Positions 26,474-35,304 of a stretch of 38,274 nt of DNA are shown here, one piece after another. Position 1 is the stretch's first letter; every line of letters starts with the position of its first letter. The stretch comes from Tannerella sp. (GTDB lineage: Bacteria; Bacteroidota; Bacteroidia; Bacteroidales; Tannerellaceae): assembly GCA_031276175.1 (NCBI GenBank), contig JAISNP010000034.1, positions 1 through 38,274 on the forward strand, read 5' to 3'. The notes below the pieces were generated by a model, which searched no databases, was not told the DNA's origin, and saw only the letters and a program-made list of their open reading frames with translations. The position numbers and the translations under genes are program-made.

Positions 26474-26791
26474 CAGTCTTCACTGCTCACCGTAGCAATT
26501 GCTGCATACAGGTTCTTCGAAAAAAACCGTCCATAAAGTTTGAACGTTCCCTGCCGACCGGACAATTGAAACTATTCTACTAATCAATCTGTTATACATT
26601 TTTCATGAATCAAGTTTGACTCGAAATAATTCGGGCAAAGACGCCGTGTATCTCTGCACAGACCGGATCAGCTTCTAATTGTTGGTGGGATTATATCGAA
26701 CTCAGGTTATAATGATGTTTTTTTCGTGCTGGTGCAGATATGGGTTGTGTGGGTGTAGGGTTTTAATTCATCCCTATCGCGTAACAGCGGG
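26474..26791. other. Intergenic stretch, transition to AT-rich DNA
   Basis: 318 bases between the truncated T9SS gene and the AT-rich cassette. Base composition shifts from GC-rich to AT-rich here. I see no gene, RNA or clear repeat. The left boundary of the presumed acquired segment probably lies inside it. Confidence 0.5.
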
Positions 26792-27301
26792 CTATGATTC
26801 TATAAAAAAATATATGGCCTGCTTTAATCCTTCTTCTCCGAAAGCCGCTCCGATTATTGCTCCGATTATGCCGCCGATTATGGATAATACAGGTATTATA
26901 AGGGAAACGGCATATCTTCGCTTATCCGTTTTTATCCGTTTTTCCGCCGCTTTAAGATGAAATGCTGCCTCAATGTAGTTTTCACTATCTTTCCCCAATA
27001 CATAGCTGCGTATAGAATTATACTCACTGTTATATTCTTTTATTTTTTCCTTAACTGTCGATGATGAATATGAGAAAGTTTCGATATAATCATTAAAGTC
27101 CTTTTCGCCTACTTTACTCCGTAATCGTATAATGTCGTCTGCTATTTCATATAATTCGTGTTTCTTTCTAAACTTGTTGCAAAATGAAATTTTATCACTC
27201 AATACATATTCGAAAAAATAGGACATCATTTCTGTTTTCAACGACTGCTTTCTTCCCGAATCCGGTATACTTTCAACCGCTTTTATTATAATCTCATACA
27301 T
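26792..27301 (-). CDS. Small membrane protein with C-terminal glycine zipper; partner of the NTPase
   Basis: 169 residues, not recognised as any named family. About 125 residues of charged helix-forming sequence (EIADDIIRLRSKVGEKDFN; SSTVKEKIKEYNSEYNSIRSY; EAAFHLKAAEKRIK) are followed by one long hydrophobic segment (about 130-155, AVSLIIPVLSIIGGIIGAII) with repeated glycines spaced as in a glycine zipper, then a short tail. It starts 14 bases after the NTPase stop on the same strand and shares its low GC content, so the two form one operon. A membrane-damaging effector switched by the NTPase is a reasonable guess, as in several two-gene phage-defence systems, but the sequence does not prove it. 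Confidence 0.7.
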   Translation of the reverse strand: MYEIIIKAVESIPDSGRKQSLKTEMMSYFFEYVLSDKISFCNKFRKKHELYEIADDIIRLRSKVGEKDFNDYIETFSYSSSTVKEKIKEYNSEYNSIRSYVLGKDSENYIEAAFHLKAAEKRIKTDKRRYAVSLIIPVLSIIGGIIGAIIGAAFGEEGLKQAIYFFIES

Positions 27302-27315
27302 TTGATTGTAATTTT

Positions 27316-29625
27316 TTATCTTGGCCTGTTTTGGTTGATTGACTTAGAAGGATCCTGCCTGATTTCAGTCAAGTTTGCATTAAAAAAATCCATAAGTTTC
27401 TTTGCCGTACCAACACCGACCAACAACTTGATATAATTGTCTAAATATTCTATTAACTTGCCATTTACCTGCTTTATGGCGTTTGATCCCTCTTCTTCTT
27501 CCTTTCCTTGCATTACCTCTTCATATTTTTCTTTTAAAATATCCGTTGACAATATATAAAGCCTCAAGCTGTCAATATATTCAATATGGGTGTCAATTAT
27601 TCTAATAAGGTACAACCGGGGCTGACTGTCCGCCGAATTATTTTCATTTGCATTCCATAATTTAAAACAATAATCGCTTCTTTCAAACCTCTCTATTCCC
27701 CCTTTATAATTATCAATAAATGCTTTTAATTCATTGACACACTTTTCTGTTTCTACGTAAGTTTTCCGTATGTTTGTGATAAATTCAGGTTCGAATTCTT
27801 TATTTTTTTTATCCCATGATAAACTCATACATGCAAACAATGGTTTTTTATTACCTGCTTTTATGGAAAAAAACTCATAATGCCTCATTATCTCATTCAA
27901 ATATGTATATCCCGAAGGATTAAGGATAAGTTCAATCTTATTGAGTTTAGTTTGGGCAAAGTTCTCATTTTGTTTTGCTTCTCGCAGCCATTCCAATTCC
28001 GTTTCAAAGTTATTTTCTATTGACTTAAATACTTCTTTATTATTGAAAGTAATTAAGTGACAGTAATTTTCTGTGTGACACAAATATAAGTTTGATAAAC
28101 ATTTAAAAAAATATCCGCCTGTCGCATCGTTTGTAAATATTTGCTTATAGCTTACATACAAATCATACAATGGGACAGGAATATTGTATTCCGTTTCGTC
28201 ATCGTCAGCAAAATAATAAAACCTCGACTTATTGTATATTATTGTCAACAGTATTCTGCCTGCATTCATCTTCCCATTTTCTAATTGTCCTTCTGCTGGT
28301 ATAAATGTATCATCTAAAAGAAGATTGGTTTTTAAATAATCATTTTTCCGCAGATGGCCAATTATGAAATAATAAATATAACCTCTAACTCTATGTATAT
28401 GTTTTTTATATTTATCTCTATCCTCTTTATACTGTTCATCATATTGTATTAAATGCAATATAATCTGCTCATAGCCATTTGTAGTAAAATTCTCAATGAA
28501 TTGAATCATTTTTCTATAATCAAAATTGAATAACGGCAAAAAATGCGCTTCTGTGTATTCAACATCTTTTTCGAAAAAGTAAGAAAGAAGATACTCTCTA
28601 ACGCGATCAATTATGCTCTTGATACTAATCTTTATTCGTTTATTAATAACTTTTTCCAGTTGATTCGGTTTAAATGGAAAGCTTTTATTTTCGGATATTT
28701 CAGCTATCTGTCTGTTTACAAGGGCAAAATTTGCATCTCTCAAACAAAACATATATCTTATCTTGGGAAGATTATTATCTGACTCTTCTTTTTTCACTAT
28801 GCTACGTGTCAACATAAGATAATCTGTTACCACGTCAAAGGCTCTTTTAGGGAACGTATGATTTGTATGTTCTATTTCCATGTGGTCGATGTTATCAAAT
28901 ACGATAAATAACGATTTCGTATCATTTTCAGCCGGAATATAATGAAAGTAATCTTTTAATAAAGGCCCAATGATCTGAGGAGTTATACTGTTATATAAAA
29001 GTAAAAATAATAAAAGCAAATCGGTATATATTGTTTCATTAATAATGCTCATATATTTATTGACGTTGTTATCAGAAATCGCCTCATGTAGATCGGCAAT
29101 TTGCCGTATAAATGAATCGGAAAATCTACCCGGCAAATGACATAAATTAGATTGAAGTTGAAAAATCAAACTCTTCATTGCATCCACAGTGACTGCATCA
29201 AACAGTTTCAAGATTATGCGCCGGAAATAAACATCAAAAATAGGGATACCTTCTCTGTTTGTCGTATTACCGTTATAATTTTTTTCATCTATAAAACTAA
29301 AAACAATCTTATGATACCCGGAAAGATGATTCTTCAGATACCAATGCATAAAAGTAGTTTTCCCCGTTCCTGCATATCCATACAAGGAAATAAACGAAGG
29401 CGTAGCTTCTTTACTGTTTTCAATATATCGATCTATATCTTCTTGAAGTTTTTTAAAACTGTCCAGTTTTACAAAATAATTGCGATAGAAATCAGGTTCT
29501 TCCAATCTTGCCTGAATCGCCTTACTACCATAAGGACTTGCATACAAATGGTCAAATACTGTCCAGTTTTTTCTATAACCGTAATCTTCATTTACATAAT
29601 TTTCCATATTCAATATATATTTCAT
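27316..29625 (-). CDS. Large P-loop NTPase (STAND/AAA-like), AT-rich, probable defence-type protein
   Basis: 769 residues; an alternative ATG lies at residue 7. Walker A is LYGYAGTGKTT (Gly83-Thr91), Walker B is SLFIVFDNIDH (Asp244/Asp247), and a sensor-like IRYMFCLRDANF follows near 289-300, where the Arg ends a strand as in STAND and AAA+ ATPases. Residues 15-60 (YRKNWTVFDHLYASPYGSKAI) form an N-terminal extension. The C-terminal about 430 residues are helix-rich, have no recognised domain and could serve as sensor. The codon and base use is very AT-rich compared with the genes on both sides, which suggests acquisition. With the membrane protein downstream it makes a two-gene cassette. The defence role is inferred from architecture and context. 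Confidence 0.75.
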   Translation of the reverse strand: MKYILNMENYVNEDYGYRKNWTVFDHLYASPYGSKAIQARLEEPDFYRNYFVKLDSFKKLQEDIDRYIENSKEATPSFISLYGYAGTGKTTFMHWYLKNHLSGYHKIVFSFIDEKNYNGNTTNREGIPIFDVYFRRIILKLFDAVTVDAMKSLIFQLQSNLCHLPGRFSDSFIRQIADLHEAISDNNVNKYMSIINETIYTDLLLLFLLLYNSITPQIIGPLLKDYFHYIPAENDTKSLFIVFDNIDHMEIEHTNHTFPKRAFDVVTDYLMLTRSIVKKEESDNNLPKIRYMFCLRDANFALVNRQIAEISENKSFPFKPNQLEKVINKRIKISIKSIIDRVREYLLSYFFEKDVEYTEAHFLPLFNFDYRKMIQFIENFTTNGYEQIILHLIQYDEQYKEDRDKYKKHIHRVRGYIYYFIIGHLRKNDYLKTNLLLDDTFIPAEGQLENGKMNAGRILLTIIYNKSRFYYFADDDETEYNIPVPLYDLYVSYKQIFTNDATGGYFFKCLSNLYLCHTENYCHLITFNNKEVFKSIENNFETELEWLREAKQNENFAQTKLNKIELILNPSGYTYLNEIMRHYEFFSIKAGNKKPLFACMSLSWDKKNKEFEPEFITNIRKTYVETEKCVNELKAFIDNYKGGIERFERSDYCFKLWNANENNSADSQPRLYLIRIIDTHIEYIDSLRLYILSTDILKEKYEEVMQGKEEEEGSNAIKQVNGKLIEYLDNYIKLLVGVGTAKKLMDFFNANLTEIRQDPSKSINQNRPR

Positions 29626-29665
29626 TTGTTTTCCCTACTCTTTTAAGGCTTTTCGGGTTGTGCCT

Positions 29666-30109
29666 TTATTTATTTTGATGCTTTACTTCTATATTTATCT
29701 CCTCGCCCCGTCCCTGCGCTTCGTTCAGGATTTCGACCAATCGCTTTTCGTACTGCGTGGAGTTGATGACCTTACCTTTGACCTTATTCTCACCCACAAG
29801 GATGCAGCCCGAAGAGTCCCGTTTCGTATTGCCGCGGTGAATCAGTATCCCGCTGAAGCCGGGCACGTCCGACAGTCGCGGCAACATCCGCCGCTTGGCG
29901 GGCGACAGGTTGACAACGACTTTGTACACGCCCGTCGGAATAGCCGTTTCGTGCGCTACTTTTATTCGGCGTATTTCTTCCAAAGGCATCGCCTGCGTCA
30001 GTCCGCGATCGGCGTCTTCCAGCGTGTCGCAGAAATATTTGTTGTCGACGTAGAGGGAACCGATCGTGTAACCCTCGCCCGAAAACCGTCTTTGCAGTTT
30101 CAGTTTCAT
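29666..30109 (-). CDS. DUF5675-family protein
   Basis: 147 residues matching the DUF5675 pattern: an N-terminal LQRRFSGEGYTIGSLYVDNKY, then AIPTGVYKVVVNLSPAKRRMLPRL, and the conserved block IHRGNTKRDSSGCILVG (His91, Asn94 and Cys102). The His plus SxGC arrangement recalls L,D-transpeptidase-like active sites, but no catalytic role is established to my knowledge. It starts 11 bases after the hypothetical gene upstream on the same strand and is very likely co-transcribed. Proteins of this family commonly sit beside HU-like genes in Bacteroidales, as here, and may come from phage or lysis modules. Confidence 0.8.
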   Translation of the reverse strand: MKLKLQRRFSGEGYTIGSLYVDNKYFCDTLEDADRGLTQAMPLEEIRRIKVAHETAIPTGVYKVVVNLSPAKRRMLPRLSDVPGFSGILIHRGNTKRDSSGCILVGENKVKGKVINSTQYEKRLVEILNEAQGRGEEINIEVKHQNK

Positions 30110-30120
30110 GGAATCACGGT

Positions 30121-30825
30121 TCAGATACTGTTTTCAAACCCGAAGAGCATGTAATCCACCAGAATATTCCCCGTCGTGTCGTACACGTCCTGCCGGTCGC
30201 GTGCGCCGTGCGGGTAATGCTCCGAACGGTTGAGCGTGGCCTGCCAGTAGCCGACGAGGTCGTCTTTGTTTGCGCGCAGCTTTTGGCGCAGCAGGGCGGT
30301 AACTACCCCGCCGACGGCAATCACGCCCGAAAGCGTCGGGGCAGCTACGGTCAGTGCGGTCTCTACGGCGGCAAACAGGCCTTTAAAAGCGTCGCTGTCG
30401 AGCACCTTGTCTGCATCGACGGCAAACCGGCGGATGTCTTCGTCCGATTCGATGACCCACAGCTGCATGTCGAGCGCGTCGGGGATTTGCGCTCCGGCGT
30501 AGATTACCAATCCCGCCTCGCCGAACGTCAGGTTTTGATTGTCTTTCACCCCGTCGATTTCGAGGTGTGCGCTTTGGGCGAAACGGCCTGCTTCGGCCAG
30601 CGTGGCGTCCAGCAGAAACTGTTTGCGCGCCGCTTCGTCGGGCAGGTTTAACAGGTCGGACAGGGAAGGCTGTTTCCACACATGTCCTGCCCCGGCATAC
30701 TCCGCCGCGCCGGCAGGCAATGCGGCTACATAACCGTACACATGCATCTCGGCGCGGTTGAACAACCCCAGGAATCCCTCGCGGTTGTTGAATACTTTTA
30801 TTCTGTTTATACGTACATAAAACAT
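30121..30825 (-). CDS. Hypothetical protein of the HU-DUF5675 module
   Basis: 234 residues, not recognised as a named family. The N-terminus MFYVRINRIKVFNNREGFLGLFNRAE is, as far as I remember, a recurrent beginning in Bacteroidales hypothetical proteins found next to HU-like genes. The middle carries acidic stretches (WVIESDEDIRRFAVDADKVL). A hydrophobic segment at about 155-179 (TALTVAAPTLSGVIAVGGVV) could be a membrane helix. The C-terminal DLVGYWQATLNRSEHYPHG and DVYDTTGNILVDYMLFGFE looks like a beta domain. The terminator at 30887-30930 separates it from the HU gene, so it may have its own promoter. Confidence 0.75.
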   Translation of the reverse strand: MFYVRINRIKVFNNREGFLGLFNRAEMHVYGYVAALPAGAAEYAGAGHVWKQPSLSDLLNLPDEAARKQFLLDATLAEAGRFAQSAHLEIDGVKDNQNLTFGEAGLVIYAGAQIPDALDMQLWVIESDEDIRRFAVDADKVLDSDAFKGLFAAVETALTVAAPTLSGVIAVGGVVTALLRQKLRANKDDLVGYWQATLNRSEHYPHGARDRQDVYDTTGNILVDYMLFGFENSI

Positions 30826-30886
30826 GATTTTTTATTTTTGGAAAACATTGTTTTTCGGATGCTTAAAAACGTCCCGATCTTTTTGC

Positions 30887-30930
30887 AAAAAGGTAAGGAG
30901 GTTTTGATAAAAAGCCCCTTACCTTTTTTT
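30887..30930 (-). terminator. Terminator hairpin after the HU-like gene (bidirectional)
   Basis: AAAAAGGTAAGG (30887-30898) pairs exactly with CCTTACCTTTTT (30917-30928). The stem ends in T-runs when read in either direction. It starts 10 bases after the stop of the HU-like gene on the - strand. Confidence 0.85.
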
Positions 30931-30940
30931 CAACTCGTAC

Positions 30941-31321
30941 TTACTGCTTTTCGAACACCAGATTGTTCAGCATTTCCTTCAGGTCTATACCCGGACGGAA
31001 AATGACCTTCTTCGATCTGATCAAAGAGGCGTCGAATTTTTCCTCCGTGTCTGCGCCTGCACTGCCGACACCAATCTGGAACGAGCCGAAATCGCCGAAA
31101 CGCACGATTCTCCCTGCGCCCAGATTAGAGGTCAGTACTTGCGTCAGGGCTTCAAGGACAGCCAGCGTGTCGGCATGATTAACCGTACAGCGCTGCGTGA
31201 TCTCTTTACCCAGGACTTTCAGAGAAACTACTCCGGTACTCTTTGTGTTCGCATACAATTTTTTCGGGCTACCCGGCTTAAGCGGATTCCCTTTCTTGAC
31301 TAATACATACTTTACAGCCAT
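30941..31321 (-). CDS. HU/IHF-like DNA-binding protein (Bacteroidetes HU-HIG type)
   Basis: 126 residues. It lacks the classic short HU N-terminus and instead begins AVKYVLVKKGNPLKPGSPKKLYANT, the start of the Bacteroidetes HU-like family with about 125-150 residues. The HU core shows in TLAVLEALTQVLTSNLGAGRIVRFGDFGSFQIG, where the GRIVRFGDFGSF loop corresponds to the GFGxF turn of HU. The C-terminal VIFRPGIDLKEMLNN gives the beta-arm exit and last helix. It binds DNA with little sequence preference and bends it. A (GA)18 leader tract lies about 200 bases upstream, and a strong terminator follows. Confidence 0.9.
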   Translation of the reverse strand: MAVKYVLVKKGNPLKPGSPKKLYANTKSTGVVSLKVLGKEITQRCTVNHADTLAVLEALTQVLTSNLGAGRIVRFGDFGSFQIGVGSAGADTEEKFDASLIRSKKVIFRPGIDLKEMLNNLVFEKQ

Positions 31322-31509
31322 AATCGGATTGATTTAAAGGATAAAACATTTCTCGGAAAATATAATAAAAAAGACTTTCGAGCAAGCGTTTTGCCCGAAA
31401 GTTGTATCGGATTTGCCTTTAAAGCGGCGGTTATCCCTTCAAAAAAAGATTGTCTTTCTTGTCTGTTTAAAAGAAAATATTTATTATCGCGCGCACGTGT
31501 TATATTAGT

Positions 31510-31565
<56 letters not shown>

Positions 31566-32153
31566 ATATCGTGCCGTAACCCACCGAACGGAGGGTCGAA
31601 ACAATACTTGTATGCGAGAAAAATGGAGACTTGTACATGTTCTGTTGCTTTAAATTATACATTTTATCTTATCGACCGCAAAACTACGTTTCTTATTTTA
31701 AATAAGCAAATATTGCACGTTTAATGTCTTAATAATTACAATTTTTTATTCTAAGTTAAGGATTAAACGTTCTCTTTACAGCTTTTTGAAGCAAGGTACA
31801 GGATTGCAACATTTCGGGATTGTTTTTGTATAGCCTGAAAATCATGTGATTCCGTTCTTTTTTCCTGACTTCGTTACTTTTTTGGAAGATTCTTCAAACA
31901 AAATCGTGGCTCTTCCGAATGGATATGCAATCCGGTTGTCAGTGCATTCATATTTCGCGCAGTATAATTGAGAACTGCTCCATGTAAGAAGGGATAGACT
32001 TCGCATATTCTCCGTGCGGAGTTCCGTTAACGTGGATCCGAGGTACGAAAAATCCGTTTACCCGGCTTACTTGCGACAGGTAATATACAACTTGCCTCTT
32101 GGGGAAATCCGATAAAGCATTTATTTCATTTACTCATGTTACGCAAGTTCATA

Positions 32154-32195
32154 ACTGAAGTTTCCCACCTTTTATAAAAGGTAGGAAACTTCAGT
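32154..32195. repeat. 42-bp near-perfect palindrome
   Basis: ACTGAAGTTTCCCACCTTTT and its inverted partner (right arm to 32195) pair with one mismatch over 21 bp, with no loop. It begins 9 bases after a CATGTTACGCA copy (32134-32144), the sequence that forms the ends of the element at 18928-19175, and lies 87 bases beyond the 3' end of the GH92 gene. It could be a transposon end, a transcription terminator for GH92 or a recombination site. Confidence 0.85.
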
Positions 32196-32281
32196 AAATA
32201 TCATGGATTTAACGAACGGAATGTGAGGTTTTATGAAAGAAACGCGGAGATCCACACCTGCGTATTCTAAAAATCGTCGCG

Positions 32282-34513
32282 TTAATCCGCTATCTTCTCC
32301 GCCGAAGGCGGCGGCTCGGCAATCCCCCACGTCCTGTTCGGTTTGTCGCCCATGATGAGCGTCAGTTTGCCTCCGGCGCGGATGTCGTCGTGACCGAACC
32401 AGGGTTTGTTCCACGGTTTGCCGTTGAGCGTGGCGGACAGGATATATTTATTGTCGGCAGAAGCATTGACGGCTTCGATTTCGAAACAGGCGCCGTTGCC
32501 CGAATCTATCCGAACGCGGCCGAACACCGGGCTGCCGATATTGTAGGTCGGCGAACCGGGCGTCACGGGATAAAATCCCATCATGCTGAAAACGACGAAA
32601 GCCGACATCCCTCCTCCGTCCTCGTCGCCGGGGATACCCATCAGGTCATTCCTGAACCATTGTCCGAGCAGGTTGCGGATGCGCTTCTGCGTGCGCCACG
32701 GCTGACCGGCGTAGTTATAAAGATAGGGGATATGCAACGACGGTTCGTTTGCCATCGAAAACATGCCGACGTTTCCCGTATGATCGGGCAGGATGTTGTA
32801 AAACTCCCATCGCGGCATACCGTAGGGCGTGTCGTACATGTCTTCGAGCGCATCCGTGAAAGCCTCGTTGCCGCCGATCAGCGCAATCAGGTCGGCGATG
32901 TTATGCTGCACGTCCCAGCGGTAAACATATCCGTTGTTTTCGTCGTAATAATCGCGTGCGCCCGGCCCGCCCGATATGCGGTAGTCGATGCCGGGGATGA
33001 AGTTTCCGTCCCGGTCTTTGGGATGGAAAAAGCCCGTCGCGGGGTTGAACACGTTGCGGAAATTATACGAGCTGCGGAGGAAGCGTGCCGCATCTTCGTC
33101 TTTCCCCAGCGCCTTTGCAATCTGCGAGAGGCACCAGTGGTCGTACGATGTGCCGAGCGTGACGGCGATAGGCTGGCGTTTCTCCCACGGATGTACGCCG
33201 CGGACGCGCTCCGCTTCGCCGGGTTGTAATGCGGGAAAATATCCGTGCTTCCTGTAAAATTCATCCAGTTCTCCGGCCGGGATGTCCGACCAGGGGATAA
33301 GCGAACGCGCTTCGACGGACGCCCTGCAAGCCTCGTAAGCCTTTTCCCTGTCGAATCCCTGCAATCCTTTGGCGCAGGCGTCGGCCACCATTGCCGCGCC
33401 GTGATTGGAGTTCATGCCGCGCGAATCGCCCGACACGCCGGGAAAGGTAGGCATCCAGTTGTTTTCCGACTGTTCCGCCATCAATATGTACGAACGTATG
33501 ATGTCGCTTTCCGCCTTGCCGTCTATCAGGAGGCGAAGCGGGTGCGCCGCGCGGTAAGTATCCCAAATCCAGTCGTCGGTATAGAACGGGCGGCCTCCGT
33601 CGTCGTGCACCCTGTGGTCGAAACCGCTGTAATACCGGCCGTCTTCGCTGAGTATGACGGGGCGTTCGTACACGCGGTAGAGGGATGTATAGAAGACTGT
33701 TTTCTCATTGTCCGTACCGCCTTCGATGCGGATTTTCCCGAGCGCGTCGTTCCATATCCGGCGCCCTTCGGAAGCCACCGCTTCGATGTCGTATCCGGCT
33801 ATTTCGCGTGCGAGGTTTTTCTTTGCCTGCTCCGCGTCGATGAACGAGACGCCGTATCGAAGCCCCAGCCTCGTCGTCCCTGCGGGATAGGACAGCACGA
33901 GCGTATCGCCCGACGTGGCGAGCGTCTGTACGGGCATCACGTCCGTCTCGGCATGGAAGTAGACTTTCGTATCCTTCCCGACGGGCTGGAATCCGCTGAC
34001 GACGCGCCCTTCCGCTTTCAGTTCTCCGCGGTTGCTTCCGAAAATCAGGCAGGGCGCGTTTTCCGGAGGGAACGTCAGGATATAGACGGCGCTTTGATGC
34101 GACGGCGCGTAATCGACGCCGATATCCGTCTCGTCGAGATACACGCCGTAGCGGTACGGCGTCAGTTTCTCGCAGTCGTAACCGAGCGACATGGTTGCCG
34201 GCGGCGCGAGCGGTTCGCTGCCGGCGCGCGTGTACGGCATGAAATTAAGGGACGAAGCGCTGCGGTGGCGCGTCACAATCAGGGGCAACCCGTGCAAACG
34301 GTTTCCCGTAAAATCCGTGCGGAGGGGGAAAATGCGCATCATGCTGTTCGGGAGGCATACCGTAGGATACGCAGGCACCAGCATATGGCTGATGTTCCCG
34401 ATGTACGGATTGACATAGTCGACCGGTTCAAGCGCCGTCGTGCTTTTCCGGCTGCATGACGCCGTCAGGACGACGGCGGCCATCAGGACATAAAGCGTAC
34501 TTTTCGTTTTCAT
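32282..34513 (-). CDS. GH92-family alpha-mannosidase, lipoprotein
   Basis: 743 residues, the usual GH92 length. A lipoprotein signal (MKTKSTLYVLMAAVVLTASC, Cys20) puts it on an outer-membrane face. The mature protein starts DYVNPYIGNISHMLVPAYPTVCLPNSMMRI, the typical GH92 beginning. The (alpha/alpha)6 catalytic domain contains DDWIWDTYRAAHPL and the signature GDEDGGGMSAFVVFSMMGFY (629-648), whose Glu631 is the likely general acid. Family members cleave alpha-1,2/1,3/1,4/1,6 mannosides with calcium and release mannose from N-glycans or yeast mannan. The substrate linkage cannot be told here. The gene starts 25 bases after tadA, so it may share its transcript. Confidence 0.94.
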   Translation of the reverse strand: MKTKSTLYVLMAAVVLTASCSRKSTTALEPVDYVNPYIGNISHMLVPAYPTVCLPNSMMRIFPLRTDFTGNRLHGLPLIVTRHRSASSLNFMPYTRAGSEPLAPPATMSLGYDCEKLTPYRYGVYLDETDIGVDYAPSHQSAVYILTFPPENAPCLIFGSNRGELKAEGRVVSGFQPVGKDTKVYFHAETDVMPVQTLATSGDTLVLSYPAGTTRLGLRYGVSFIDAEQAKKNLAREIAGYDIEAVASEGRRIWNDALGKIRIEGGTDNEKTVFYTSLYRVYERPVILSEDGRYYSGFDHRVHDDGGRPFYTDDWIWDTYRAAHPLRLLIDGKAESDIIRSYILMAEQSENNWMPTFPGVSGDSRGMNSNHGAAMVADACAKGLQGFDREKAYEACRASVEARSLIPWSDIPAGELDEFYRKHGYFPALQPGEAERVRGVHPWEKRQPIAVTLGTSYDHWCLSQIAKALGKDEDAARFLRSSYNFRNVFNPATGFFHPKDRDGNFIPGIDYRISGGPGARDYYDENNGYVYRWDVQHNIADLIALIGGNEAFTDALEDMYDTPYGMPRWEFYNILPDHTGNVGMFSMANEPSLHIPYLYNYAGQPWRTQKRIRNLLGQWFRNDLMGIPGDEDGGGMSAFVVFSMMGFYPVTPGSPTYNIGSPVFGRVRIDSGNGACFEIEAVNASADNKYILSATLNGKPWNKPWFGHDDIRAGGKLTLIMGDKPNRTWGIAEPPPSAEKIAD

Positions 34514-34538
34514 TGTGTATATATGGATTAAAAATATT

Positions 34539-34982
34539 TTACTGTCGCCTGTTCCGGAAAAAAGTCCTCATTTCTTCGGCACATTCGTTTTCGAGGATGC
34601 CCGCCCTGACGACGGTTTTGGGATGCAAGGCGCCGGGCGCATATCGCCTGAAGCCTTTTTTCTCGTCCGATGCGCCGTAAACGAGCGTGCCGATTTGCGC
34701 CCAGGCGATAGCCCCGGCGCACATGACGCACGGCTCGACCGTCACGTACAGCGTGCAGTCGGCAAGATATTTTGCGCCCATGACGCCGGCTGCCGCCGTG
34801 ACGACCAGCATCTCGGCATGTGCCGTGGGGTCGTTCAGCCGTTCGGTCTGATTGTGGGCGCGCGCGATGATCCGGTCGTTGCATACCATCACCGCGCCGA
34901 CGGGCACTTCGCCTTCGGCTGCCGCCGCACGCGCTTCGGCAAGCGACTGTCTCATGTAATATTCGTCTGTGAAAGGAAGCAT
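34539..34982 (-). CDS. tadA: tRNA-specific adenosine deaminase TadA
   Basis: 147 residues. Zinc and catalytic residues are all present: THAEML (His55, Glu57) and EPCVMCAGAIAW (Cys85, Cys88). VPVGAVMV near the start and NQTERLNDPTAHAE complete the CDA-fold signature of TadA, which converts A34 to inosine in tRNA-Arg(ACG). It starts 7 bases after the stop of the small RHH-like gene on the same strand and was probably always co-transcribed with it. The promoter is at 35231-35238. Confidence 0.96.
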   Translation of the reverse strand: MLPFTDEYYMRQSLAEARAAAAEGEVPVGAVMVCNDRIIARAHNQTERLNDPTAHAEMLVVTAAAGVMGAKYLADCTLYVTVEPCVMCAGAIAWAQIGTLVYGASDEKKGFRRYAPGALHPKTVVRAGILENECAEEMRTFFRNRRQ

Positions 34983-34989
34983 ATCTTTG

Positions 34990-35214
34990 TCAGCGTCTCA
35001 TTTCGTTTTCGTTAAACAGTGTCGGATAATCGTTTTCCATTACCCTTATTATATGCGAAAGAATGATACGGCGGCACCAGTTCGATTTGTTCGTAATCCT
35101 GTATTTGGACAAGTGCCGTTTTACCGCCTGATATTCTTCGTCGTTCATCAAAAAACTCACGCGGTGTATACGTGTGCTTTTTACCTTGGGAATTGTCTTC
35201 TGTTGTTTCTTCAT
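34990..35214 (-). CDS. Small ribbon-helix-helix-like protein upstream of tadA
   Basis: 74 residues from the ATG at 35214; longer frames upstream run into the promoter region and lack support. The basic N-terminus MKKQQKTIPKVKSTRIHRVS is followed by FLMNDEEYQAVKRHLSKYRITNKSNWCRRIIL, the strand-helix-helix pattern of MetJ/Arc or mobilisation-protein relatives. I remember similar short proteins next to tadA in other Bacteroidales. A TATATTTG box 17-24 bases upstream and the 7-base spacing to tadA support it as a real gene. It could be a small DNA-binding regulator; no target can be named. Confidence 0.75.
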   Translation of the reverse strand: MKKQQKTIPKVKSTRIHRVSFLMNDEEYQAVKRHLSKYRITNKSNWCRRIILSHIIRVMENDYPTLFNENEMRR

Positions 35215-35230
35215 TCGGAAATTTTGCGGA

Positions 35231-35238
35231 CAAATATA
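35231..35238 (-). promoter_or_regulatory. -7 box for the small RHH-like gene and tadA
   Basis: Read on the - strand this is TATATTTG, a full match to TAnnTTTG, 17 bases before the ATG at 35214. It forms a divergent promoter region with the yraN promoter at 35280-35287. Confidence 0.65.
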
Positions 35239-35279
35239 AAACATTATTTTATTACATCCGAGGCTTGCGCAAAAAACCC

Positions 35280-35287
35280 TATATTTG
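35280..35287 (+). promoter_or_regulatory. -7 box for yraN
   Basis: TATATTTG, a full match to the Bacteroidetes -7 consensus, 18 bases before the yraN ATG at 35305. The transcript probably continues through birA. Confidence 0.65.
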
Positions 35288-35304
35288 TTGCAAATTATAT
35301 TGAA

